DNA of 64,000 nucleotides, taken from assembly GCA_046590575.1 (NCBI GenBank), contig JBKJUS010000214.1, forward strand, positions 1-64,000. Reading direction: 5' to 3'. This document shows, piece after piece, positions 54,537 through 63,287 of the stretch. The DNA comes from DATLNF01 sp046590575. Lineage in GTDB: Bacteria; Actinomycetota; Actinomycetes; BP-191. The translations under genes and the position numbers were made by a program. Position 1 is the first letter of the stretch; each line of letters opens with the position of its first letter. Under the pieces are notes generated by a model that saw only the letters and a program-made list of their open reading frames with translations, was not told the origin of the DNA and ran no database searches.

Positions 54537-55715
54537 TCATCGCAGTCCCCGTACCCAGAAGGTGAAATCGTTCCAGCCATCGGCGATGAAGTCACCGTAA
54601 AGATCGGCAACCGGCGAGATGGCCAGCGCCACGACCATGGTCACCAGGGCCGCCGCGACGAGCAGGATCAACGAGCTGCCCTTGATCCGGCTGCGGTAGA
54701 GACGGCTCACTCCTTTTGCGTCGACCAGCTTGCCGCCCACCCGAAGGCGAGTGAGAAAGGTCGACGCCATACCTGCGCGTCCCTTGTCGAGGAACTCCAC
54801 CAACGTGGCGTGGCTGCCGACCGCCACGATGAGCTCCGCGCCAAGCTCGTCGGCGAGGAGCATCGCGGCGTCCTCGCTGGTTCCGGCCATCGGAAAGATG
54901 GCGGCCTGCAACCCCAACTGCTCGACCCGTTGGAGACCGGGCGCCCGGCCGTCGGCGTAGGCGTGCACGACGATCTCTGCACCACCAGACAAGGTCGCGT
55001 TGGTCACCGAGTCGAGGTCGCCGATGATCACATCAGGTCGATACCCCTCCTCGACGAGCGCGTCAGCGCCTCCGTCGACGCCGATGAGGACCGGGCGGTA
55101 CTCGCGGATGTACGGACGCAAGGAGGCGAGATCCTCGCGGTAGTGGTAGCCGCGTACGACGATGAGCGCATGCCGGCCCAGCATTGACGTGCGCAGCTCG
55201 GGTACTCCTACGCCGTCGAAAAGCAGGTCACGTTCCTTGCGGACGTACTCCATGGTGTTGGCTGCAAACGCTTCGAGCTGCACCGAGAGGCCGGCTCGCG
55301 CTTCGACCATCAGCGCTTCGACTGACTCTGGTGTGTGCAACACACCCTTCGCGACGATCTGGTCACCCCGGAGAAGCGTGTCCCCGTCGACTCGCATGGG
55401 CTCTCCCTCGCGCACCCGCGCGAACACCTCTGGGTCCACGTCGTCGATGAGCGTGACGCCGGCGGCCACGAGAATCTCAGGTCCCAGGTTGGGATACCGC
55501 CCGGAAATACTGGGCGCGGTGTTCACGACCACGCGCACTCCACAGGCGACCAGCGCCTCTGCACTGACCCGATCGATGTCGACATGGTCGATGATCGCGA
55601 TGTCACCTGGTTTGAGCCGCTTGGTGAGGCTCTTGGTGCTCCGGTCGAGCCGAACTACCCCCGCGATACCGGACGCAGCAACGCCCCTGCTGCGTCGCAG
55701 AGCTGCCTTCCGCAC
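54537..55715 (-). CDS. steA: division protein SteA
   Basis: 392 residues. The cytoplasmic part resembles thiamine pyrophosphokinase (IGVDGGADALVEEGYRPDVI, IGDLDSV) after an N-terminal domain with KSLTKRLKPGDIAIIDH and INTAP-type NTAPSISGRYPNLG. A membrane segment near 345-370 (LILLVAAALVTMVVALAI) precedes a short external tail. In Corynebacterium SteA forms a complex with SteB at the septum. GTG start; 121 bases separate its stop from mctB/steB. Confidence 0.92.
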   Translation of the reverse strand: MRKAALRRSRGVAASGIAGVVRLDRSTKSLTKRLKPGDIAIIDHVDIDRVSAEALVACGVRVVVNTAPSISGRYPNLGPEILVAAGVTLIDDVDPEVFARVREGEPMRVDGDTLLRGDQIVAKGVLHTPESVEALMVEARAGLSVQLEAFAANTMEYVRKERDLLFDGVGVPELRTSMLGRHALIVVRGYHYREDLASLRPYIREYRPVLIGVDGGADALVEEGYRPDVIIGDLDSVTNATLSGGAEIVVHAYADGRAPGLQRVEQLGLQAAIFPMAGTSEDAAMLLADELGAELIVAVGSHATLVEFLDKGRAGMASTFLTRLRVGGKLVDAKGVSRLYRSRIKGSSLILLVAAALVTMVVALAISPVADLYGDFIADGWNDFTFWVRGLR

Positions 55716-55767
55716 GACCTGGAGTCTGCCAGACCCACGGCCCCGTTGACCGCCGGCGGCGTATCGC

Positions 55768-57519
55768 TCAGGCCAGCATTTCGGACTTGGCTGCGGCAGC
55801 TACTGCTAAGAGCTCCTCGACGTGACCGCGGGCCGCGTCGGTGTCCTCAAGGCCGGCGAGCATCCGGGACAGCTCGCGCACCCGGTCCTGATCGGACAGG
55901 ACTGTGACGTCGCTCGCGGTCACCCGTCCGTCGTCGGACTTGACGACCAGGAGATGGCGGTCGGCGAACGCCGCAACCTGGGGCAAGTGCGTCACGACGA
56001 CGACTTGATGGCTGCGGGCCAGCCTGGCCAGTCGGCGACCCACCTCCACCGCAGCTCGACCCCCGACTCCGGCGTCCACCTCGTCGAAGACCATCGTCGG
56101 CACGGGGTCGGCTCCTGCCAACACAACCTCCAAGCCGAGCATCACGCGTGACAACTCACCTCCGGAGGCCCCTCGCGCGATTGGCCGGCTCGGTGCACCG
56201 GGATGCGCCGCGAGCCGGAGTTCGACGTCGTCGATCCCGTCGCGAGTAGCTGCCACCCTTCGCCCTTCGACAATCAGGCCCCCCTCGACTGTGCCTGATG
56301 TGGTGACGGCCACGTCGAACACCGCGTGCGGCAGAGCGAGGTCGGTCAGCTCGCGAGTGACCTGACCAGCCAGCCGAGTCGCGGCCACGTGGCGACAGTG
56401 GCTGACGTGAGCCGCCAGGATGGCCAGCTCGGACTGCGAGGACACCTCCGCCACCCGCAGTTCCTCGAGCCGGTCGTCGTCGCCATCGAGGTCCATGAGG
56501 CGTGCTGACGCTCGGTCACTCCACGCGAGAACGCCCTCTAGATCATCTGCATACTTACGGGTGAGTGCTGCCAGCGTCGCCTGCCGCTGCTGAGCTAGCT
56601 CGAGGCGTTGTGGATCCACGTCGACGGCCGTGGCATAGGAACCGAGATCAGAGGCACAGTCGGCGAGCAAGTGAAAGAGCTCTCTCAGACGGGTCTCCAG
56701 CGAATCGAGCTCGGTGTCCAGACCGGTGGCAGGCGACAGCGCCAGCCGGGCCGCCGCGACGAGGCCGAGCGCGTCAACCCCTTGGTGATCGCTGGGATCA
56801 CCGGTCAAGGCGTCGTGCGCAGTGTTGGCAGCACCACTCAGAAGGTCAGCGTGGGCCAGCCGAGCGACCAGAATGGCTAACTCCGCATCCTCACCGACCA
56901 GCGGCGCAGCAGCTGCGATCTCCGCAACGCCCAACCGCAGCAGGTCCGCTTCTTGCGCCCGCTCACGCCGACGGTGAGTGATCTCGGTCAACTCGCCGAT
57001 CACCGCATGCCACCGAGCCCAAGCCAACCGGTAGGCAGCGAGGGGCTGCCCGACGTCATCTCCGGCGTATCGGTCGAGCATCGCCAGCTGCTCGGCGGCG
57101 AGCACCAGGCGCTGCTGGTCATGCTGACCGTGCAGTGCGACCAACGACGACGTCACTTCAGCGAGGACGCCCAGCGGTACGGATCGGCCGCCGACGTGTG
57201 AGCGGGAGCGCCCTCCCTCCGCGGCTAGCGTGCGGGACACGAGGAGGACTCCGTCATCAAGGTCGGCCCCGGCTTCGGCGGCAAGAACCGCCGCCGGCCC
57301 GCCAGGCTGGACCTGCAAGCGCCCCTCGACGATTGCGCGGTCGTTACCTGGGCGAACCAATCCCGGATCCCCGCGACCGCCGGCAAGCAGCGCAAGCCCG
57401 TGGACCACCATGGTCTTGCCAGCCCCGGTCTCGCCGGTGACGACGGTGAGGCCGGGACCGAGCTCGAGCACCGCGTCATCGATCACGCCCAGACCGCGGA
57501 TACGAATTTCCTCGAGCAT
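55768..57519 (-). CDS. recN: DNA repair protein RecN
   Basis: 583-residue SMC-like ATPase in double-strand break repair. Start MLEEIRIRGLGVIDDAVLEL, Walker A GETGAGKT (29-36), a Q-loop/coiled-coil middle (about 150-360), ABC signature GASGGELSRVMLGLE, Walker B TMVFDEVDAGVGG and the H-loop VVVVTHLPQVAAFAD. I chose ATG 57519 because it gives the canonical N terminus; the frame extends ten codons to a TTG. Upstream nadK ends 39 bases away. Confidence 0.95.
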   Translation of the reverse strand: MLEEIRIRGLGVIDDAVLELGPGLTVVTGETGAGKTMVVHGLALLAGGRGDPGLVRPGNDRAIVEGRLQVQPGGPAAVLAAEAGADLDDGVLLVSRTLAAEGGRSRSHVGGRSVPLGVLAEVTSSLVALHGQHDQQRLVLAAEQLAMLDRYAGDDVGQPLAAYRLAWARWHAVIGELTEITHRRRERAQEADLLRLGVAEIAAAAPLVGEDAELAILVARLAHADLLSGAANTAHDALTGDPSDHQGVDALGLVAAARLALSPATGLDTELDSLETRLRELFHLLADCASDLGSYATAVDVDPQRLELAQQRQATLAALTRKYADDLEGVLAWSDRASARLMDLDGDDDRLEELRVAEVSSQSELAILAAHVSHCRHVAATRLAGQVTRELTDLALPHAVFDVAVTTSGTVEGGLIVEGRRVAATRDGIDDVELRLAAHPGAPSRPIARGASGGELSRVMLGLEVVLAGADPVPTMVFDEVDAGVGGRAAVEVGRRLARLARSHQVVVVTHLPQVAAFADRHLLVVKSDDGRVTASDVTVLSDQDRVRELSRMLAGLEDTDAARGHVEELLAVAAAAKSEMLA

Positions 57520-57558
57520 GTCAGCGATCGTAGAGCCGGTGCTGGTCAAGGGTCGCCG

Positions 57559-58443
57559 TCAAGGTGTTCGACCCCGCCAGCCCTCGACCGGTAGGGCGAA
57601 CTTCGCCACTAGCCGCTCGGTGAACGACACCGGGTGGATGTGGGCCAGCCGGACGGGCAAGCTACCGGCGGAGACCTCGACGCGGGCGCCCGGCGGTACG
57701 GACGCCGTACGCCGACCGTCGCAGGTCACCACCGCGGCCGGGCTGTGCGCGAGCAACTCGACAGCCACCTCTGACGTCGGTGACAGCACGAGCGGGCGGG
57801 CGAAGAGAGCGTGGGCGCTGATCGGCGCCATCACCAGAGCTGCTACATCGGGCCAGACGACTGGGCCTCCTGCGGAGAACGCGTAGGCAGTTGACCCGGT
57901 CGGCGTCGACACGACTAGACCATCGCAGCCGTACCGGGAAAGCGGCCGACCGTCGACCTCCGCGACGATCTCGATCATCCGGTCCCGAGCGGACTTCTCG
58001 ACCGAGACCTCATTGAGCGCCCAACTCTTCCAGGTCACTACGCCGTCGAGTCGCACGACCGCGTCGACCGTCATCCGCTCGGTCACGGTGTAGTCACCAC
58101 GCAGGATGTGGTCGAGCGTGGTCTCCAATCGGTCCGGCTCACTCTCCGCCAGGAAGCCCATGTGACCGAGGTTGATGCCGAGCACCGGAACACCGACCGG
58201 ACGGGCCAGTTCAGCGGCGCGCAGCAAGGTGCCGTCGCCGCCGAGAACGATGACCAGCTCCACCCCCATGGCCGCCGAATCGACGGAAACCGCCTGCACG
58301 GAGCGCGGATCGAGGTCGCCCACCTCCCCCACTAGCACGCTGACCTGCACGGCATGCTCGCGCAACACCCGCGCGACATCCACAGCAGCAGCTCGTGCCT
58401 CGTCGCGGCCTGCGTGCGTAACGAGCAGCATGGTTCTGGTCAC
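57559..58443 (-). CDS. nadK: NAD kinase
   Basis: 294 residues from a GTG overlapping the tlyA stop (GTGA). The catalytic GGDGT is at 68-72 (IVLGGDGTLLRAAE), then INLGHMGFLAE, LNEVSVEK and the NAD-site SRYGCDGLVVSTPTGSTAYA. It phosphorylates NAD to NADP. tlyA-nadK-recN is the conserved order of Rv1694-Rv1696. Confidence 0.96.
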   Translation of the reverse strand: MTRTMLLVTHAGRDEARAAAVDVARVLREHAVQVSVLVGEVGDLDPRSVQAVSVDSAAMGVELVIVLGGDGTLLRAAELARPVGVPVLGINLGHMGFLAESEPDRLETTLDHILRGDYTVTERMTVDAVVRLDGVVTWKSWALNEVSVEKSARDRMIEIVAEVDGRPLSRYGCDGLVVSTPTGSTAYAFSAGGPVVWPDVAALVMAPISAHALFARPLVLSPTSEVAVELLAHSPAAVVTCDGRRTASVPPGARVEVSAGSLPVRLAHIHPVSFTERLVAKFALPVEGWRGRTP

Positions 58444-59246
58444 TGTGGCCCCTCTCGGACGGCGCGTTCGACGTCCGCCTGGCGCAACGGCGCCGCAGCC
58501 CTGCGCAGCCACAGGAAGTACTCGACATTACCGGCCGGCCCGGGCAGGGGGCTCGCCGTGACTCCGGCGACGCCCCAGCCGAGTGCTTGGGATCGACCTG
58601 CCACGCCGGTCACCGCTTCGGCTCGCAGCCCCGGGTCACGGACCACAGCGCCGTGCGGAAGCCGGGACCGACCCACTTCGAACTGCGGCTTGACCATCAG
58701 CAGGAGGTCCCCGTCGGCAGCAGTCACCGCGACCAGGTTGGGCAAGACGGTGCCGAGGGAGATGAAAGAAAGGTCTGCGACCACGAGGTCGACGAAGCCT
58801 CCGATGATCTCGGCGGTGATCTCGCGGACGTTGGTCCGGTCCATCACGACGACCCGTTCGTCGGTCCGAAGCCCCCACGCGAGCTGGCCGTAGCCGACAT
58901 CCGCGGCTACCACCTGTGCCGCCCCGCGGCGGAGAAGCACGTCCGTGAAACCACCTGTCGACGCACCAGCGTCGAGGCACCGCCGTCCGGCGATGGAGAG
59001 CTCGGCGAAGACGTCCAGAGCGCCGACCAGCTTGTGACCGCCTCGGGAAGCGTACGTCGCCTCCCCGCCGTCCTCCACCACCAGCGACGTGGTCTCGTCA
59101 ACCCCTGTCGAGGCCTTGGTGGCCACGATCCCGCCGACTCGCACTCGGCCCGCCGCGATCGCCGTGGAAGCCTGCTCTCGACTGCGCGCAAGACCCCGGC
59201 GGACAAGCTCGGCGTCAAGCCGTCCTCGGCGCACCACGACGGCCAC
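58440..59246 (-). CDS. tlyA: TlyA-family rRNA (cytidine-2'-O)-methyltransferase
   Basis: 268 residues. An S4 RNA-binding domain (about 6-65: RLDAELVRRGLARSREQA) precedes the FtsJ-type methyltransferase with YASRGGHKLVGALD, SAM motif CLDAGASTGGFTDVLL and the catalytic Lys in MVKPQFEVG. In mycobacteria TlyA methylates 16S and 23S rRNA and gives capreomycin sensitivity; older notes call it hemolysin. GTG start five bases after the stop of the 58-residue gene upstream. Confidence 0.94.
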   Translation of the reverse strand: MAVVVRRGRLDAELVRRGLARSREQASTAIAAGRVRVGGIVATKASTGVDETTSLVVEDGGEATYASRGGHKLVGALDVFAELSIAGRRCLDAGASTGGFTDVLLRRGAAQVVAADVGYGQLAWGLRTDERVVVMDRTNVREITAEIIGGFVDLVVADLSFISLGTVLPNLVAVTAADGDLLLMVKPQFEVGRSRLPHGAVVRDPGLRAEAVTGVAGRSQALGWGVAGVTASPLPGPAGNVEYFLWLRRAAAPLRQADVERAVREGPQ

Positions 59247-59251
59247 CTCGG

Positions 59252-59428
59252 CTAACGCTCGGAAAGCCCGGCCAACGTCGCCTGAAGCACGTCGTGTACC
59301 TGATCGAAGACCTCGACGTGGGCCGCCACCGGTAGCTCCCCGATGCGGTCGATGCGCCCGCGGGCGGCCTCGACGGCGACGACGGCCTCCCGGCCCGCCG
59401 GGTCGAGATCAGCGGAGATGTCCGGCAC
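59252..59428 (-). CDS. 58-residue conserved hypothetical (Rv1693-like position)
   Basis: A small gene from GTG (59426-59428) to TAG (59252-59254). The product begins MPDISADLDPAGREAVVAVE (GTG read as Met) and ends TLAGLSER, predicted helical and acidic. Support comes from tight packing (start one base after the upstream stop, stop five bases before tlyA) and from an equally small gene of unknown function just before tlyA in M. tuberculosis. No motif or membrane segment. Function unknown. Confidence 0.75.
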   Translation of the reverse strand: MPDISADLDPAGREAVVAVEAARGRIDRIGELPVAAHVEVFDQVHDVLQATLAGLSER

Positions 59429-59429
59429 C

Positions 59430-59963
59430 TCAGCCCGACTTCTTGGCGGGCTTCTTCACAGCGGGCTTCTTCACGGCCGGCTTCTTCACGGCCGGCTTCT
59501 TCACGGCCGGCTTCTTCACGGCCGGCTTGGTCACTGTCGTGGTTGCCGCTGACGAAGTCTGGGCAGCGCCACCGGAGCCGACCCGGAACGGTGCGGCCCG
59601 ACGACCGGCCGACTTGCTGGTCGCCTTCCGCGCCGCGGTGGTCGCGAAGGCCGACGTCGTCGCCCCGACACCGCGCACAGTGGACTCAACTGCCTGGAGT
59701 CGACGCTGCAACCGAGCCACCTCGTCCGCCGTGACCAGCCCCACGCGGCTCAATGCCTTGTCGACCTCCGTGCGCACGAGGTTCGAGACGGTCTCCCGGT
59801 TCGCCCGGCTGGCGGCAAGGAGGTCCTCGGCCAGCGTGCTCACCTGCTCGGCGGCCGCCTCCCCTTGAGCCACCAGCGCTCGGGCGGCAGCTTCGGCCCG
59901 CTGCCTCGTCACCTCAGTGAGGCCGTTGGCCAGTGCAAGGTAGTTCTTGAGCGCATCGCGCAC
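59430..59963 (-). CDS. helical protein with C-terminal Lys-Pro-Ala repeats
   Basis: 177 residues. The first 100 are amphipathic helix with phasin-like features (MRDALKNYLALANGLTEVTR, AEAAARALVAQGEAAAEQV, DEVARLQRRLQAVEST). From about 115 it is basic and ends with five near-perfect AVKKP repeats, resembling histone H1-like or PhaF-type tails. It could bind DNA or coat granules; nothing else decides it. It heads the run that continues into the 58-residue gene and tlyA. Confidence 0.75.
   Translation of the reverse strand: MRDALKNYLALANGLTEVTRQRAEAAARALVAQGEAAAEQVSTLAEDLLAASRANRETVSNLVRTEVDKALSRVGLVTADEVARLQRRLQAVESTVRGVGATTSAFATTAARKATSKSAGRRAAPFRVGSGGAAQTSSAATTTVTKPAVKKPAVKKPAVKKPAVKKPAVKKPAKKSG
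59445..59527. repeat. 15-bp tandem repeats coding AVKKP
   Basis: The unit GGCTTCTTCACGGCC repeats about five times with only one or two changes (the first copy has CACAGCG). It is in frame with the reading frame on the minus strand and encodes the Lys-Lys-Pro-Ala-Val tail. Near-identity at DNA level suggests recent expansion; copy number may vary between strains. Confidence 0.85.
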
Positions 59964-60090
59964 CGCAGGTCTCCTTCATCCGGTCACAGTGTTAGCGGCC
60001 ACGCTACCGCGGTCACGTCAAACGCCGCCGTAGCCACGCGCGCGCTGGTAGCGTCGCCCGCCATCGCCACACACGCCGGAAGGGGAGGTC

Positions 60091-60429
60091 GTGGCCACCG
60101 TCGAGGAGTGCGAACAGGCTCTGCGTCGCCTCGGCTCCCTGCTGTCCTCCGTTGACGCCGACTCCCGCCGCAAGCACGTGCTCGACCGGTCCGTCGCCTG
60201 CACCGTCCGCGACCTCAACACCACCTTCCGTGGCGAACTTCGAGACGGCGAACTGCACGACATCCGGGTCGGCGATGCCTCCGGTGCACAGATCTCGCTC
60301 AAGGTTTCTAGCGACGACCTCGTCGCGCTGATCGAAGGACGCATGTCGTTTCCCGCGGCCTGGGCGACCGGCAAACTGCGGGTCGACGCCAGCATCACCG
60401 ACCTGCTGAAGCTCCGCACCCTGCTGTAG
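60091..60429 (+). CDS. SCP2 sterol-binding domain protein
   Basis: 112-residue stand-alone SCP2-type lipid-binding domain. Seen: ACTVRDLNTTFRGELRDGEL, ISLKVSSDDLVALIEGRMSF and AWATGKLRVDASITDLLKL, the usual C-terminal helix region. It probably binds a hydrophobic ligand in the cytoplasm; ligand unknown. GTG start with GGGGAGG directly upstream. It is the only plus-strand gene inside this minus-strand block and is convergent with the HAD phosphatase gene, six bases apart. Confidence 0.85.
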   Translation: MATVEECEQALRRLGSLLSSVDADSRRKHVLDRSVACTVRDLNTTFRGELRDGELHDIRVGDASGAQISLKVSSDDLVALIEGRMSFPAAWATGKLRVDASITDLLKLRTLL

Positions 60430-60435
60430 CGAGCT

Positions 60436-61419
60436 TCACCGTGGACCGGACGTGAAGTCAGCGCGTGCCCACGCCGCTGCTACGTTTGCCCGGGCACCGT
60501 CCAGCCCGTCATCGACATCTCCGTCGGCGCGCACGCATCGGGCTCCCCGGCCGTCGACAAGCACCTGCGGGTGTGGTTGCAGGAGTCCCCCAAGGTCAGC
60601 CGAGAGGTACGTCGGGCGATGCCCCGGCGGCGCTGTCCGCAGATTCTGGAGGCTAGTCACCCCACTGAGCACCAACAGGCTGTCGCAGGAGACAGCTGAC
60701 GCGCCGGCGATGTCCGTGTCAAGACGATCGCCGACCACCAGAGGCGCTCGTGCGTTCACCCGCATCAGCGCCTCGCTGTGCAGTGCTCGTTCGGGTTTGC
60801 CGGCCACCACCGGCTGTTGTCCGGTCGCCTTGGCGACAAGGGCGACGAGGGCCCCGTTGCCGGGCACTTGGCCGCGCGGCGTCGGCAGGGTGGCGTCAAG
60901 GTTCGAAGCAACCCACAGCGCACCTGCGCGGACTGCCAGCGTCGCCTCGGCGAGGTCGGCATAGGTCATCGTCGCAAGATAACCCTGCGCCACCGCAGCC
61001 GGCCGGTCATCGGCGCTTCGCACGACGTGGAACCCGGCTCCCATGACAGCGGAGTGCAGTCCTTCACCGCCAACCACCAGCACGCTCGACCCTGGCGGCA
61101 GCCGCTCTCCCAGCACCCGGGCCGCCGCCTGTGCGGCCGTGGCGATCTCCGTGGCAACCGCGGGGACGCCGATCGCGCACAGGTGCGTGGCGACCGCCTC
61201 CGGGGTGCGCGACGCGTTGTTCGTCACGAACGCCATCCGCATCCCGAGCGCGCGAGCTGCGGAGAGTGCCTCCGGTGCCCCGCTTACCGCTTTCGGGCCG
61301 ATATAGAGCACGCCGTCGAGGTCGAGCAGGCCGGCGTCGTACGCCGTGGCCAGCGCGGTCTGGCAGCCGCGTAGCCAGGCCCCGGCAGTGCCGGGCGCCG
61401 GCTCACTTCTGCGCGGCAA
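60436..61419 (-). CDS. HAD-IIA family phosphatase (Rv1692-like)
   Basis: About 327 residues if it starts at TTG 61419, the first possible start before the conserved core; no ATG or GTG lies between there and the core, and no ribosome site is clear. Motifs: nucleophile LLDLDGVLYIG, FVTNNASRTP, then KPERALHSEAL and VVGDRLDTDIAGA. The cap type is that of p-nitrophenyl phosphatase, NagD and glycerol-3-phosphate phosphatase; M. tuberculosis Rv1692 is a glycerol-3-phosphate phosphatase. Overlaps the TPR gene by 17 bases if the TTG is right. Confidence 0.85.
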   Translation of the reverse strand: MPRRSEPAPGTAGAWLRGCQTALATAYDAGLLDLDGVLYIGPKAVSGAPEALSAARALGMRMAFVTNNASRTPEAVATHLCAIGVPAVATEIATAAQAAARVLGERLPPGSSVLVVGGEGLHSAVMGAGFHVVRSADDRPAAVAQGYLATMTYADLAEATLAVRAGALWVASNLDATLPTPRGQVPGNGALVALVAKATGQQPVVAGKPERALHSEALMRVNARAPLVVGDRLDTDIAGASAVSCDSLLVLSGVTSLQNLRTAPPGHRPTYLSADLGGLLQPHPQVLVDGRGARCVRADGDVDDGLDGARANVAAAWARADFTSGPR

Positions 61420-61858
61420 GGGTCGCGCGGGCGCCGCGCAGTGCTTGTGCGTAGTGGCTGATGTCAGGTCGCATCGCTGCGGCGAGCGCGAGGTGCTCGA
61501 CCGCCTTGGCCAGGTCGTCCGTGCGGGCGGCGGAGAGGCCGAGACCGAACTGCGCATAGTCGTCGGCTGGGTTCACCCCGATGATCCATTCGAACGTGTC
61601 GCGAGCCTCGGCGTACATGCCGGCGTCGAACTGCGCCCGAGCGAGGGCTTCGCGCACGCTGCGGGACTCAGGCTCGTCACTCACGACTCGCTTGAGCAAC
61701 TCGATGGCTGGGTGCGGGCTGCCCGCGTCAATGAGCTCGACGGCGCGCTGGAACCAGTCGTAGGCCTCACCCTGCGGGAGCACATCCGGGGGCGGCGGCT
61801 CAAGGTCGGCGTACGGGTGTGGCGGGCTGTTCATCTCGTCGTCGTCGTCGTAGGCCAC
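61403..61858 (-). CDS. tetratricopeptide-repeat protein (Rv1691-like)
   Basis: 151 residues from a GTG with GAGGAGG seven bases upstream; a longer start at 61888 is possible. The first 30 residues are acidic and Pro-rich. TPR-like helices follow: AYDWFQRAVELIDAGSPHPA, AIELLKRVVSDEPESRSV, ALARAQFDAGMYAEARDTFE and YAQFGLGLSAARTDDLAKAV. It is the first gene of the HAD-containing run. Partner unknown. Confidence 0.85.
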   Translation of the reverse strand: MAYDDDDEMNSPPHPYADLEPPPPDVLPQGEAYDWFQRAVELIDAGSPHPAIELLKRVVSDEPESRSVREALARAQFDAGMYAEARDTFEWIIGVNPADDYAQFGLGLSAARTDDLAKAVEHLALAAAMRPDISHYAQALRGARATLAAQK

Positions 61859-61920
61859 TCGCCCACCTCCTCGCCTTGGTCGGGTCACCGCACTCGCCGG
61901 ATCTCACTACGATCGAGCAC

Positions 61921-63231
61921 ATGACCGTGTCTTCCAGTCGGACCACGTCTACAGGTGAGACGGCGTCCGGCGTACCCGTCCCGCCAGGGTTGGTCCTCGC
62001 TCCCTTCCGTGCGCTGCGTTTCGACGAGACCGTTGCCGGCCCGTTGGCCTCACTGCTGTGTCCACCGTACGACGTCATCGACGACGCCGGGGTCGCCGCC
62101 TACGAGCGAGCGAGCAGCCACAACATCGTCCGGGTCATCCTGCCACGGGGTGACGAGGCTGGGCCGCAGAGTCGATATCGCCGCGCCGCCACATTGCTCG
62201 AGCAGTGGCGCAGCGCAGGCGTGCTCCGCCTCGAAGACCAGCCGACCCTCTACGTCTACGAGATGCAGGATGGCGAGCATGTGCAGCGCGGCCTCGTCGG
62301 GGCCGTCGCGCTCTGTGATCCTGGGGACGGCGTGATCCTGCCGCACGAGAACGTCATGGCCGGTCCGGTCAGCGACCGACTTCTGCTCACCGAGGCCACT
62401 CAGGCCAACACCGAGCCGATCTTCCTGATCTACGACGGCGGCGGCTTCGCGTCTGCCGTGGTCGCCGACGTTAGCCATCATCCACCGCTGGCTGAGGCGA
62501 CCACCGAGGACGGGGTCACCCACCGGATATGGGCGATCACTGACCCGGACCTGCTGGCCGGCATCGCTGGAGACCTGCTGACCCGTCGTGCGGTGATCGC
62601 CGACGGCCATCACCGCTACGCCAACTTCCGGCAGCACCAAGCCGATCGGCACGCGGCCGGGGACGGCCCAGGTGCCTGGGACTTCGGACTAGCTCTCTTG
62701 GTCGACGCCACAGCGTTCGGTCCGCAGGTGCACGCGATTCACCGCGTCGTACCCACACTCGACGTCGACGAGGCGGTCGCCCGGGCCAGTTCGATCTTCA
62801 CGGTCCGACCCCTCAGCGGCGATCTCGACGTTGCCATCGAGGCGCTGTCGGTAGCGGGGAGGTTGGGTCACGCCTTCGTCGTGACCGACGGAGCGCGCCG
62901 CTGGCTACTGAGTGAGCCAGACCCCGCTTGGGTGGCCGCGCACATTCCTGTCGACCACACGAGATCCTGGCGGGAGCTCGATGTCACCGTCGCGCACCTC
63001 GCGCTGATCGAACAGCTCTGGTCGATCACGGACGACGAGCACACCGTCGGCTACCAACACGATCCCGATGCGGCGGAGAAGGCGGTGCGGCACGGCGGGA
63101 CGGCACTGTTGCTCAATCCGACGCCTGTCGATGCGCTGATCGCCGTAGCGACCGCTGGAGAGCGAATGCCCCGGAAGTCGACCTTCTTCACGCCGAAGCC
63201 ACGTACCGGCCTGATCCTGCGAGGATTCTGA
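61921..63231 (+). CDS. DUF1015 family protein
   Basis: 436 residues from an ATG; the frame opens 34 codons earlier without family match. Family markers: VLAPFRALRF, LLCPPYDVIDD, ILPHENVM with TEATQANTEPIFLIY, and VIADGHHRYA, then YQHDPDAAEKAV and PRKSTFFTPKPRTGLILRGF at the end. Function unknown; in some bacteria it is found with serine/threonine or organohalide genes, but nothing here points to a pathway. Divergent from the TPR gene with 62 bases between. Confidence 0.92.
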   Translation: MTVSSSRTTSTGETASGVPVPPGLVLAPFRALRFDETVAGPLASLLCPPYDVIDDAGVAAYERASSHNIVRVILPRGDEAGPQSRYRRAATLLEQWRSAGVLRLEDQPTLYVYEMQDGEHVQRGLVGAVALCDPGDGVILPHENVMAGPVSDRLLLTEATQANTEPIFLIYDGGGFASAVVADVSHHPPLAEATTEDGVTHRIWAITDPDLLAGIAGDLLTRRAVIADGHHRYANFRQHQADRHAAGDGPGAWDFGLALLVDATAFGPQVHAIHRVVPTLDVDEAVARASSIFTVRPLSGDLDVAIEALSVAGRLGHAFVVTDGARRWLLSEPDPAWVAAHIPVDHTRSWRELDVTVAHLALIEQLWSITDDEHTVGYQHDPDAAEKAVRHGGTALLLNPTPVDALIAVATAGERMPRKSTFFTPKPRTGLILRGF

Positions 63232-63287
63232 GGGTTCATTTTCGCGAATCCGCCGCAGCGGTCGCCCGCGCGCGCCACCATGGATCC

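Noticed and set aside
59445..59527. CRISPR-like array
   Set aside because: The repeats are contiguous 15-mers without spacers and in frame in a coding sequence.
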